Shown: in pieces, positions 44,157 to 55,099 of the stretch | Position numbering within the stretch: the first letter of the stretch is position 1 | Layout: the number at the start of each line of letters is the position of its first letter | NCBI RefSeq assembly: GCF_020509005.1 | Contig: NC_063024.1 | Span: 496,001-560,000 of the forward strand | Length of the DNA: 64,000 bases | Direction of reading: 5' to 3' | Source of the DNA: Fulvia fulva | Taxonomy: Eukaryota; Ascomycota; Dothideomycetes; Mycosphaerellales; Mycosphaerellaceae | Notes under the pieces: model-generated | Database searches by the model: none | Told to the model about the DNA's origin: nothing | The model's input: the letters and a program-made list of their open reading frames with translations, nothing else | Position numbers and translations under genes: made by a program

Positions 44157-44207
44157 CACCACCGGGCGGGCCACACCACCGAGCGGGCCACACCACCGAG
44201 CGGGCCA
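44157..44207. repeat. Three 17-bp subterminal repeats in Fot1-1
   Basis: Units of CACCACCGRGCGGGCCA at 44157-44173, 44174-44190 and 44191-44207. The right end holds two mutated copies in inverse orientation, and Fot1-2 has only one at its 5' end. Likely transposase-binding sites. Confidence 0.75.
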
Positions 44208-44311
44208 CTTTTGCCAAGAACTGTACCACTTCTACAGATACAGCTATGTAACCACCATTATAGCGTGTATTGTCTTCAAACGAGGCCAAACTGACCTTAG
44301 CTGTCCAGGCC

Positions 44312-45800
44312 ATGAAACGCGACGCGACAATCACGAATCGACTTGCTACAAAGGTATACGACGCGTCTCGAACTACACTAGGGTATCGATTGAATGGACG
44401 ACCTCCTCGGGGTGACTACGAGCCCAATTCGAAGAAGCTTACAGAGCTAGAAGAGAGGGTGATACTTGAGTACATACTCGAGCTGGATCTTAGAGGATTC
44501 CCGCCATCAAAGGCTAGTGTACGAGCAATGGCCGATTCATTGCTACAAGAGAAGGGTCTCAAGCCCGCTGGTCTCAATTGGACAGACAGGTTCATTAGGC
44601 GGCATCGTGAGCTAAAGGTTCGCATGACACGTGGATATGATCGTTAGCGAGCCCCAATAGAAGATCTAGACGTTATCGAGAAGTGGTTCTTGCTTATACG
44701 TAATATAAAGGAGAAGTATAGCATCCTTAACTAGGACACCTACAACTTCGACGAGACAGGGTTCATAATAGGTGTCATTACGTCTCAGAGCGTCGTTACG
44801 GGTTCAGAAAGGCGTAGTGGAAAGAGGAAGGTCGTTCAATAGGGTAACAGAGAATAGGCAATAGTGATTAAGACTATCTATATAGACGGAATAGCGCTCC
44901 TACCCTACGTCATCCTTATAGGTAAACAGCACATTAGTACCTAGTACTAAGAGGCAACTTAGGTCTAGACTAGACAATCGGTCTAATAGAGAACAGCTAG
45001 ACTAACAATAAGTTCGGTATACGGTAGCTAGAGCATTTCTAGAAGCATACTATAGCTCGTACGACTAGAGTATAGAGACTGCTTATTATCGATAGCTACG
45101 AGAGCTATAACTCGAAGGCATTCTAGAATTTATATAAGGAATATAAGATCTTAGCCCTATATATACTATCGCACGCCTCGTACTTACTCTAGCTATTAGA
45201 TATAGGTTGCTATTTGCCTTTAAAGAAGGTATATAGTACTTAGCTCTCGGGCTTAGTATAGTAGCGTATTACTTATATCGATAAAGTAGAGTTCCTACGC
45301 GCCTTCCGGGCAGCCTATAACGCTATATTTAGATAGGAGAACATCCTATCGAGCTTTAGAGGCGCTAGTTTAGTTCTATTTAATCTATAGGCAGTAATAG
45401 ACAAGCTTAATATTAAGCTACGTACGCTAACCCCTCTAGCTCCGGACTCTACCCCTTATAAGTCGAAGATACTACGAACTACAAAAGAATTCGACTCTTA
45501 ATTGATACTAGTAACGAACCAAATGTATACCCGGGTAGGTTTATCGCTAAACTCGTTATAGGAAGGGGTATATTAGCTTATAAAAGGGAGTAGAGAGATA
45601 GCGCATTAGATAGCTCTTATACGAAGCAAGATTAGTAAGCTACGTAAGTCTAATAAGGCCCTTATATAGCGGAAAGCACGAAAGCGTAAGTATGTTTAGT
45701 CTAGAGGGTCTCTAACCTTTAATAAGGCGTCGTAATTAATACCTCTAGAGGATACTAGGAGGTAGGAAGTGAGTAGAGAGTCGCTAGATAGTACTCGGCT
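44312..45800 (+). pseudogene. Fot1-1 transposase (HTH + DDE), RIP-inactivated
   Basis: The ATG at 44312 opens a psq/CENP-B type helix-turn-helix region (TLGYRLNGRPPRGDYEPN, EYILELDLRGFPPSKASVRAMAD, then NWTDRFIRRH). The open frame ends at TAG 44645. DDE-like text follows (TYNFDETGF near 44745, then a SYESYNSKAF-like stretch near 45100), but with many TAG stops. The transposase is certainly inactive. The start codon is chosen because the longer open frame begins at a TTG. Confidence 0.8.
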
Positions 45801-46032
45801 AGTACTAAGGCTACGACGCTATAAGCGATATAGCAAGTCGGGGCATAACGTACGTACCTATTAAGTAGACTCGCTAGATAGCGAAGAATCTAAAGAGGAA
45901 TTGTCCTCCTAGTAACAATTCTATAGGGTGTCGTTATATTAAGATACCGTTGTAATTAAAGTAAAAGTAGTATAGTTCTTAGTATAAGTAGCCCGCTCGG
46001 TAGTATAGCCCGCTCGGTAGTAAAGCACGTTA

Positions 46033-48300
46033 TAAGTAATTTAGCGAGATTTACGAAAAGGAGAAGAAGAAGGTATAGGATACCAAAGCTAAGAATTAAG
46101 CTCTATAGAAGGAGGTTGACGATCTAAAGACTCGACTCTAAGCTACTAAAGACACTATATAGAATAGAGATAGGGGCCGCTCTAGTCGCCGACCCTCCTA
46201 TCTACCTCCGTGCGAGACTTTACTCGAGTAGCTAATACGTAAGTATCGTAAAGCTACTAGTAGAGGCGGTAGTAACGATAATAATAACGGTAATAGTAAT
46301 AACGACCGAGGACGTAATAGAAACCGTCTACGGCCTAATAATAATAACGGTCGCGACTCTCGAGCGCGTAATATCTATATATAGACTCTACTAATCGAAC
46401 TTTCAGAACGCCTGTTTACTATTAACCGTACTCTAATACGCGGTATCGAGGTTAGTAAGGGTGTACCTAATCCAAAGTACTTTAAGAACGATAACGACAC
46501 TAACTTCGATAGTTAGTATAGTAGCGTACTTCTTAAGCTAACTATAACTACTTTCCGCTCCGAGGTAGACGGCCTACGTTTTATAGATAGATAGACATAG
46601 GGTAACCCTTAGAGAAGTAGTAAGCCAAGCATCCCTATGCCTAGATAATAATTATTTAACGAGTTTAAGACTAGTAAAGAACTACTAGATTAGATAACGC
46701 GCTAGTACGGTACCCGTAACGAAGGAACTAAGGCTATAGTTAATATTGCTACCTATAAGTAGGAGTAGGGCGAGACCTTTATTACCTTCTACGCTCGCTA
46801 CTCGAAGCTACGTACTTAGATAGAGTGGACCGACGAGACTAAGCTAATACTATTTTGTAACCGCCTAAACCGTAAGTACTTTATTAAGACTTTCGGCAAT
46901 AGGGAAGTAGATAGACGCTTATATAATATATAGGATATTATTAAGGAATATACGGTATTAGATAGGAGCTTCTATAAGACCGACCGACTATATCTATAGA
47001 AGGAGCGCCTACGTAGTAATCCTAATTCGAATAATAACGGCGTATAGGGTGGTAGTGATACCGTAGGCGCCGTAGCTACTAGTACGACCGCTATAATCGT
47101 CTAGTAACTACTATAATACGTAGGTACGAAGAAGAAGGAGGACCTACCGGTTTACTTACAGAACCTACCTTTATTAAACCGTAAGTAGCGTAAGGACCTT
47201 AAGAAGTAGGGTAAGTACTACCGCTACCGTATAGGCTCGTATATATTAACGAACTCCGAATACCCGATATATAGTTACGACGGCGACTACCGCCCTCTAC
47301 GTCTACGAAATAACGCGAACGCTAACGCGAACCTTAGCTCCCTTACTACCGACCTATAGTAATAGGGAAATAGTACGACTGCTACCTAAGCGTAGTAGAT
47401 AGCGGTTAGTAACCGAACTTTCTAAGATAGAAAGAGTATAAGATTAAGAGATATAGAATATAAGAGACGGACTATAGTAAGGAGCTTAAGATATCGGTAT
47501 ATATACTAGATAAATAACAACTAGCTATATACCCTTATATAGTATTACCCGTAATAATATAATATAAAAAGGCTCGCGGCCTTATAGATTCTACCTCTAC
47601 CTCTCTCTTTCTTAATTAGAAATTTATACGTGAATATATAACCCCCTTAATCCCTTTAACGAAGAATAGACGATTAATACTAGGAGATAGATCGGCTATA
47701 GCGCGTTAGATCATATATATAGCCCTTATAGACGTAGTTATCGGCGGTCATTACGAGTAAATGCTATACTACGTTACTAACCTCGAATACGACATCGTCT
47801 TTAGACTACCGTAGCTCTCCGCGTACAACCCGAACATCTTCTAGGAAACTAGCGAGGTGGCGTTTAGATCTAACTACTACTTCGGTTACTATCTATATAA
47901 TAAGACATCGATAATAGTATAATCTCTAAACTATATTGGTAGAACAAAATATAGACTAAAGCCCTTTACTAGCGAATTAGTAGTATTTATAGCCGGAGGG
48001 GCGGAGCTAAATATATCCGCTCTAGAGGTAGATAAAGAGGTGGATTACTAGGAAGTCTCGTAGCGGGTATAGGAGATATACGCGTACCGGCCTAGGGCCG
48101 AGTGCTTCTATATTATACCTACGGGGCGCGAGGATAACAATAATAACAATAATAGCCTTAAACTAAGCGCGATAGTAGCTAATGACCTAGATCAGTTCTT
48201 AAACAAGTAGTTTAACTATAATCCTAAAGAGAAGCTCCCCCTACGTACTATAGACGACTAACTACCCTAGTAAGCAAGGGCGTACCTAGTGACCTTAGGA
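46033..48300 (+). mobile_element. Gypsy-4 fragment: gag and protease, RIP-saturated
   Basis: Plus-strand remnants of a long Gag with Asn-rich runs. A zinc-knuckle-like block lies near 47215-47270 in which Cys and His have become Tyr. An aspartic-protease region near 47760-47860 reads LEYDIVF, then LPWLSAYNPNI. No open frame survives. The reverse transcriptase is missing, so the element is 3'-truncated or rearranged near 48.3 kb. Confidence 0.65.
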
Positions 48301-48900
48301 CAGCTTACGCGTAGGTATATATATTTGCCGGTCTGCGGGCCGTGAAATATATACTAAGATCCTAAAAGATAATAAATCTGAAATTCTTAGATTCCCGTGT
48401 TTTTACCTTATAGAGATATTTGTTCGTAAATCCTAGCCTCCTACTAAGGTCGCCTCCTAACTATATATATCTCCGTAGTACCCCCTATATACCCCTACTA
48501 CGTAATCAACCGTTAAAGGTTAACGAGATTAGACGCGCAAATTTCAGGGTCTAAAGGAGGCCCTTAGCTCTAAAGGACGCCCTTAGCTCGTTAATATATC
48601 CTCCCCTATTACGAAACTGTCCCTAGTTTCACCTCCGCTACGCTAATATAAACTAAGAAACTATACCTATAAGTTATACGTAAGGAAGGCGGGTCCGGCG
48701 TCTAGTTAAGTAGTTAGTCTAGAGATACTAAGGAGATCGTAAGTTCATTCTATAAGGGCTAAGGAGGCTAAGTTAAAGTCTAGTCTTTGTAGTAAGCCTA
48801 CTAACAAAATAAGGATATAGCCTAGAAATTAGTCAAGCACGCTAGAAACTAGGTAGCCTAAAAAAAGGAAATAATGAAGTCCTATCCCTTCTTTAACCTA
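48301..48900. other. Unassigned RIP-mutated stretch
   Basis: No coding text recognised. By position it may be an LTR or untranslated part of the neighbouring Gypsy elements. Confidence 0.3.
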
Positions 48901-51239
48901 AATCCTAGTGAATTTGGCTATCTCCTCCGTAGTAAGGTTATAAGGCCGTACCTATAGTCTCGTCGGCTTAGATTCTAGTTCCGGAAGTATAGCAGCTCTA
49001 TTAATGCCTATTAGAAGTATATTGTTATCCTCTTCGTCGTTAGACTCGGACGTAGTAGGTCTGTTCTTATTTAGAAGATCGCCTTTTTTAACATTCTCGA
49101 TATCAACCCTATTCTCTAGCGCTATAATGTCTTTAGCGTTGGGAAGATCAAGCTCCGGGTCCGGTCTTAACTATAGGATTAGCTTTAGGTTCTCTCGGGC
49201 TTATATACCCTTTAACCTTATACTATTAAGCTCTTCGAGGACGTATATACTAAACCCCAAGTACACCTTAGCTATACGATACGGCCTAAGCTAGCGGTAA
49301 CTAATCTTTCTAGATAGGTTATCCTTATACGGCTTGTCGAACTTAACTATAAGATCTCCGACCTAGAACCCCTAGAAGTTAATACTACGTTTAGTATCGA
49401 AGTATTCCTTACTTAGGGTACGAAGCCTTACTCTCCGTACCTATAACTCCTAAAGACTTATATCCCGTACCTATAATTAACGCGCCCAAATAGCTAATAG
49501 CTCCTCCGTTAATCTAATAGATCCCTATTTATAGTTCGCCTATATCGGGTATTCTACCTCGATTAGGAGAACAGTACGATAGCTATATAGAACCTCCGCC
49601 GGCGTTATACCCGTGATTCTAGATCCCTATTTATAGTTCGCCTATATCGGGTATTCTACCTCGATTAGGAGAACAGTACGATAGCTATATAGAACCTCCG
49701 CCGGCGTTATACCCGTGATTCTAGATACCGTAGTTCTATTAGCCTAAAGCACCGTAGTAATCTATCGTTCCTAGGACTTATAGGTGTTCTTAGTAAGCTT
49801 AGCTAATATAGCTAGAACAGGTCGATGTCCTACTTCTATAGTTATATTTAACTACGGATAGTAGGGTAAGATCCGGATATACTTAATACCTATACTAAGA
49901 AGCATCCTCTCTACCTCCCCTTCGTTAATACTAGCGTTATTAAGCACAATCTTATAGTAGTATCTATACCGGCTAAATACTATCTCGTATAGGAACTTAG
50001 TAATCGCCCGCGAATTTAGAGGCTTCCGTACGACCTTTGCCTTAATCTACCTACTTAGAGCTTCTCGGGCAATAAGTAAGTACCCGTTTCTATATACGTA
50101 GACGGAATCGTAGTACTACCTCTCTCCTATAACCTACTAAGTCGATAAGTATATTTCTCCTACTCTCTAGTTGCTTTCGCGAAAGTTATAAGGAGCATAA
50201 GTCCTTACCTAATTCGATACGTTAGAGAAGTAGCCCTCCTAGTAATACCGGCTAGTAATAAGATTATATACTAGCTCTATACTCCGGTGACTATACTTTT
50301 CGTAATAGTGTATCACGATCTCTTTCTAAGCATTATTATCGTCTACTACTAGCTATATCGGTACACCCCTTCGCCGCTAATAAAACAAGAGCTTGTCTTT
50401 TAAGTAGTACCGAGGACTCTTCTTTACGAGGTTTCGATACTTAGACCGGGTGACCCCTTCCGGTCGTATTTAATATACTAGAATATAAGCTATAAGCTCG
50501 GAATTATTGCTATACTAGGGTTCGAGGAGTCGTTCACGCCCTAGAATAACGGGGAAAGTGTTAACTAGCTCGGCGTAACGGAAGAATTTGTCGTTAATTA
50601 TCTTATAAATGTTATCGTTAGGTTCCGTAAGCTCCTTAGCTATAGGTAGTTTACGAGACAGTATATCCGGTCCGGAGTACTTCTTCCTATCGACATACCT
50701 TACTTTAAAGGTAAATAGCCGGATCTAAGTAACCTATCTTACTATTATAGAGTTTGGAATGTCGGATACTAGCCGATTTAACTACTATACTAGCGTTTTA
50801 GCATTAACTTCGAGGATAAAGTCTACTCCTACGAGGTAGCGCTATACCTTCTTAAGGCCCTTTAGTACTCCGAGGCACTCCCGCTTTCCTATATCGTACT
50901 TAGCCTCGTTTACGTTCTAGGTGCCGCTCTTATACCTTACTAGGTGTCTTCGTCAAGTGTTATCTAGTAATTCCTATAATATTACACAACCCTACCTAAT
51001 ACTACTCGCGTTAATAGAAACGAAGATCCTACTAGCTCCTAGGGCGTAGGAGATAGTCACTGACGCTAGTACTATTACTAAGAATCTTACTAGGTTCTCT
51101 TTTGAGAACTACTTGTTCTTAGTCTAGACAAACTCGACGTCCTTCCTTAAAAGCTTATATATTAGCCGAGCGACGATCACGAACTAGGGGACCTAAATCC
51201 GGAAGTAAATATAGATCCTAATATAAACTCGAACGTCCT
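48901..51239 (-). mobile_element. Gypsy-3 fragment: RNase H and integrase, RIP-saturated
   Basis: Read on the minus strand from 51239. It has the end of the reverse transcriptase linker, then an RNase H with KREC-GVLKGLKK and a YLVGVDFILEVNAKTL block near 50800, integrase, and an integrase C-terminal block near 49200-49380 (GDLIVKFDKPYKDNL-SRKISYR, then YVLEEL). All frames are broken by TAG. The 5' half of the element is missing where Gypsy-2 begins. Confidence 0.75.
49518..49721. repeat. Exact 102-bp tandem duplication inside Gypsy-3
   Basis: 49518-49619 is repeated at 49620-49721 with no difference seen. The unit is 34 codons long and so keeps frame. Identity in such mutated DNA means the duplication is younger than the RIP changes. 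Confidence 0.9.
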
Positions 51240-51758
51240 TATTATAGTCTCTCTATAGAGTGTATAGAAGGTAGGGACAGAAGAGCCTTAGAGTACTTAG
51301 AAGTCGTTAAGAAGCGAAAGTCTAGCTTAGTATATAAGCGCTAAGAATTATATACCCCGTAATATTTTCTACGGGACCTCGCCCTCTCAATTTACTACTC
51401 TACTAACCCTTAATAGATTTACTTCGGCTCGTAACTATATAACTTACGGCACTCCCGCGAGTACCCGCGACTACGCTAGACCCTAGAAGAAGCACGTAGA
51501 AGACTCGGAACGTAGGGCAGGTTAGAATAAGGTTTTAAGTAAAGCTACTAAGCGCGGCTTCGTACGGGATAGCCCTATTAATACGGGGACACGTACTCGC
51601 GAGGGTCGCGCATAAGTATCTAGCCTTCCCTAGGCCTCTCTTACTTTCTTCGTCTTTCGTTTTATATAGCAATTATACTATACCCTTTATATCTTTACTT
51701 CGTACCTATATTCTCGCTTTTACTCTTATATCTTATAGGCTAGGCTCTCGCCCTAATA
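51240..51758 (+). repeat. Gypsy-2 5' LTR (519 bp)
   Basis: Pairs with 62555-63074. Its TG...CA ends have become TA...TA. It carries clearly more CA-to-TA changes than the 3' copy. Confidence 0.9.
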
Positions 51759-51805
51759 TTACGAAAGACTAACAAACCGTTAACTACTCGAGTTATCCTT
51801 ATAGG

Positions 51806-53020
51806 TGACTACGCTACCGATAGAGGTGTCAACCTCGATAACTAAGACACTCTATTCTACTTTAGTAAGTAGGCTAACATCCCCTTCTCGAACGCCGCTA
51901 CCTTCGGTACCTAGGTAAACGCTAACCCCGATACCGCCTACGCTCTTATTAACCGTACCGTCTCCTCTTTCCGCGAGACCGCCTAGTAGATCGAGCAAGT
52001 AAACAACTAAGTAATATACCTTTAAGGTATTATAAACACCTTCTAGAACCTCGTACCGTACGCCGATAATAACTACCGCTAGTACTTCTCTAAGAAGGTT
52101 AACGACCTAGACGAGTTTGACGGTAATAAGAGTAAGTTCGAGGCACTTAGGACATAGCTTACTATTAGGCTGTTAGCTAATGCCGACTACTTTCCGTAAG
52201 AGAAGGACAAGGTTACGTACGTCTTCTCCCTCCTTCGGGGAGACGCCGCGGCTTAGGTATAATACTATATTGATAACGCTATATAGACTATCGGCTACCT
52301 AGACGTCCTTACCTTAATATAGGACCTCCGTACTGCCTTTAGTGATCTAGACCGTAGAGCTACCGCCTAGAACGCTATCTATAACCTCCTATAGAAGAAC
52401 AAGAGCTTCGCCGAGTACCTCGCGGCCTTTAACCGCGATATCGGGTTTACCGGCTATAACGAAGAGACTAAGAAGAGTACTCTCCGCTATAGCTTATTAG
52501 TAGAGCTTCTTCGAGCCCTCGAGGATAAGGACGTCGGTACTATAAGCTTCCGTAAGCTCGTCGAGACCTACTAGCGCCTCGACTCTAATATAAAATATAC
52601 CGCCTCTCTCCTCGCTTCCCGTTCTTAAGGTCGTTAGCCTCGTAGTCCCGGAAGCCACTTCGCTACTCTACTAGGCGCCGCCGCTCCTACGGCTCTCCCT
52701 CCCGTCTCTATAGGTAATACTATAGATCTTAGCGCTAGTACCGCCGTCCCTCAAGTCTAGGGCCTCGTTAACGGTAAGCTTACTCCCGAAGAGAAGCTTC
52801 GCCGTTACTAGGCCGGACTATATACCTACTACGGCGGTCTAGGCTATATCGTAGTTAACTATCCGTAGCTCGCTACTCGTAACGCCCGGAACCCGGTTCC
52901 CGGCGCTATTAGCGCTATCGAGCCTACTCCTACTACTCCCGCTAAGTAGGAAAAAGCCTAGGTCTTCCTTATTGACGCGATAAAGACTAAGAATAACGTT
53001 TACCGAAAGTAAAGAGAGGA
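51806..53020 (+). pseudogene. Gypsy-2 gag, RIP-mutated
   Basis: Retains a Gag capsid-like helical text (FEALRTQLTIRLLANADYF, then a FAEYLAAFNRDIGFTGY block) and a zinc knuckle near 52820-52865 in which the Cys and His codons now read Tyr. Many stops. Confidence 0.7.
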
Positions 53021-54358
53021 AAGAAGTTAAGGATTGATATAGTATAGCTAGACCTATACGACGAGACGGGTAAGGACTACGCTTATAAACCGTTCGTTAC
53101 AAATATAAATATCGGCTTAAAGAAACTCTCTTCTTCTAATCTCACTCTTATAGATACTAGCGTACTAGGCGAGTCTTTTATAGACTATAAACTCGCGACC
53201 TCTCTTAACCTCGAACCCTAGGAACTAAAGTACCCTCGTACCCTTAAACTCTTTAACAGTACGGAGACTACTACTAGTAAGATTACTTATATTATATACA
53301 CGTTAATCACTCTCGGAGGTAAGCGTATATCGATCACTAGCTTCCTTACGTCCCTACCGTATTAGAAGTTTATCCTCGGCCTCCCCTAGTTTAGACGATA
53401 CCGACCTATTATCGACTAGACTTCCCTTACTATTAGCTTCCCTCTAGAAGTTCCTCCGGCACCTCCGCCTTCTCCGCCGCCTTAGCGCGGTCCTAAGTAT
53501 ACTAAGATCTTCTAGGTAAACGCCGCTACCTTTACTACTACTACTACTAAGTAGCCTAAAGCTTAAGTCTTCGCCGCCTCTCTCCGCGATATCGACATCG
53601 CCCTCGAGAAGCTCGATAAGAAGCGTATACCTACCGACCCTACTACGAAGGTCCCTCCTTAGGCACACTATATCCTCTACGTATTCGATACTAAAGCCGT
53701 AGACGAGCTGCCTCCTTATCGCCCTTACGACTATAAGATTAAGCTAGAAGAAGGTGTAGAGACACCGTTCGGACCGCTATATTCTATGTCCCGAGAAGAG
53801 CTTATCGTCCTTAAGAGATACCTCGAAGAGAACCTAAAGAAGGGGTTTATTCGAGCGAGCCGTTCTAGCGCTAGTAGTCCCGTTATATTCGTTAAGAAGC
53901 CCGGCGGTAGCCTACGCTTCTACGTAGACTACCGAGGCTTAAACGCTATTATAAAGAAGAACCGCTACCTAATACCGTTGATTTAGGAGACGCTCGAGCG
54001 CCTCTCTAAGGCCAAGTACTTCACTAAGCTCGATGTTATCGCTACGTTTAACAAGTTACGAATAGTAGAAGGACACGAGTATCTTATAGCCTTCCGTACT
54101 TGCTACGGGCTATTCGAGTCGCTCGTTATGCCCTTCGGCGTTTATAACGGGCCTAGTACCTTCTAGAACTTTATTAACGACATCCTTTAGGAGTTCCTCG
54201 ATTAGTTCTATACTACCTATATCGACGACATCCTAGTCTATAGCGAGACTAAGGAGGAGCACCGCGAGCACGTCTATAAGGTCCTTTAGAAGCTCGTAGA
54301 CGCCGGCTTATAGCTCGACATCGATAAGTACGAGTTTAAGAAGACCGAAGTCAAGTTC

Positions 54359-54592
54359 TGTTGAGAACATACAGGCCGCAGGACAAGCATGTAGGTGTGG
54401 GTGTGTCATGTGATTAGATCACGTGACTAGGGTTTGCCAGCCTATAGGCTGGCCAACATCCGGACACCTAGCATCTACCTACACCAACACCGGCGATACT
54501 GTATGTAGATACACGCTATCCCATTGGGTCCTTCTTCGTCTTTGGTGTGATCCGCCGTCTTCCACTGCTGCGCAACTCGTACCTGTTTAACA
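54359..54592 (+). repeat. Copia-2 5' LTR (234 bp), palindromic U3
   Basis: TGTTGAGA...TTTAACA. U3 holds a 10-bp inverted repeat (54405-54427, one mismatch) that contains CACGTG, and an 18-bp perfect palindrome with TATA at its centre (54436-54453). The last 116 bp (54477-54592) are shared with Copia-1. Confidence 0.95.
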
Positions 54593-54604
54593 GGTTATGA
54601 GCCC
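54593..54604 (+). other. Primer binding site (initiator tRNA-Met anticodon half) of Copia-2
   Basis: Same GGTTATGAGCCC as in Copia-1. A 7-bp hairpin (CCGAGTT-AGC-AACTCGG, 54603-54619) overlaps its end. In Copia-1 the same hairpin has a G-U pair in place of A-U. Confidence 0.8.
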
Positions 54605-54870
54605 GAGTTAGCAACTCGGTGTTTCACCCTCGACAAAGTCGTATTGGAGTTATTCCTCTTCAGAACAAAAGGAAGGCAGACTGGAGGCCGCACCCGCATT
54701 GCACAGGAAGCTACAGCCGCGCTGTAGGTGCATATAAGACGTGAAAGAGCCTAGTGAGGCACTGTCAGACTCCGAGTCAGGGAGCCTGTGCCAATACCTC
54801 AGACAAGTGGGCGAGCTTACTGAGAAGAGTCGCTCTCCGGACATCGCGTTCGCATCGACTAACTGTTCCA

Positions 54871-54935
54871 TCTGAGAGAGCCGCAGTGTCTCAGAAACCC
54901 CCTCTGCTGAGAGAGTTACGCTACAGTGTCTCAGC
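54871..54935 (+). other. Two tandem hairpins in the Copia-2 RNA leader
   Basis: TCTGAGA/TCTCAGA (54871-54877 with 54889-54895) and GCTGAGA/TCTCAGC (54906-54912 with 54929-54935). The same pair of stems exists in Copia-1 (8631-8655 and 8666-8692) with different loops. Possible packaging or translation signal. Confidence 0.5.
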
Positions 54936-55099
54936 ACCAACACGATCCTTACCGACCGACTTTCCTCCTCTTCCCGGCGGATAGCCATCCTCTCCGCTAT
55001 CAACCTCGCGTTCGGTTTATCCCATTTCGATCCGATCGCGTACGACCGAATACATCCTTTTACCTGAGGGCAGCCAACCTGTCCCTCAACTTACAAAAA

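Larger units (their letters stand above)
44149..46030 (+). mobile_element. Fot1-1: Fot1/pogo-like DNA transposon
   Basis: 1882 bp between TA dinucleotides (44147-44148 and 46031-46032). The ends are inverted: ACGTGCTTCACC on the left matches GGTAGTAAAGCACGT on the right, allowing for RIP. It encodes one transposase. The first 500 bp are almost unmutated, while the rest becomes saturated with CA-to-TA changes. A relative in opposite orientation (Fot1-2) lies at 14538-20920. Confidence 0.9.

Noticed and set aside
49004..49294. 96-codon plus-strand open frame in Gypsy-3
   Set aside because: Antisense to the Gypsy-3 integrase; open by chance.
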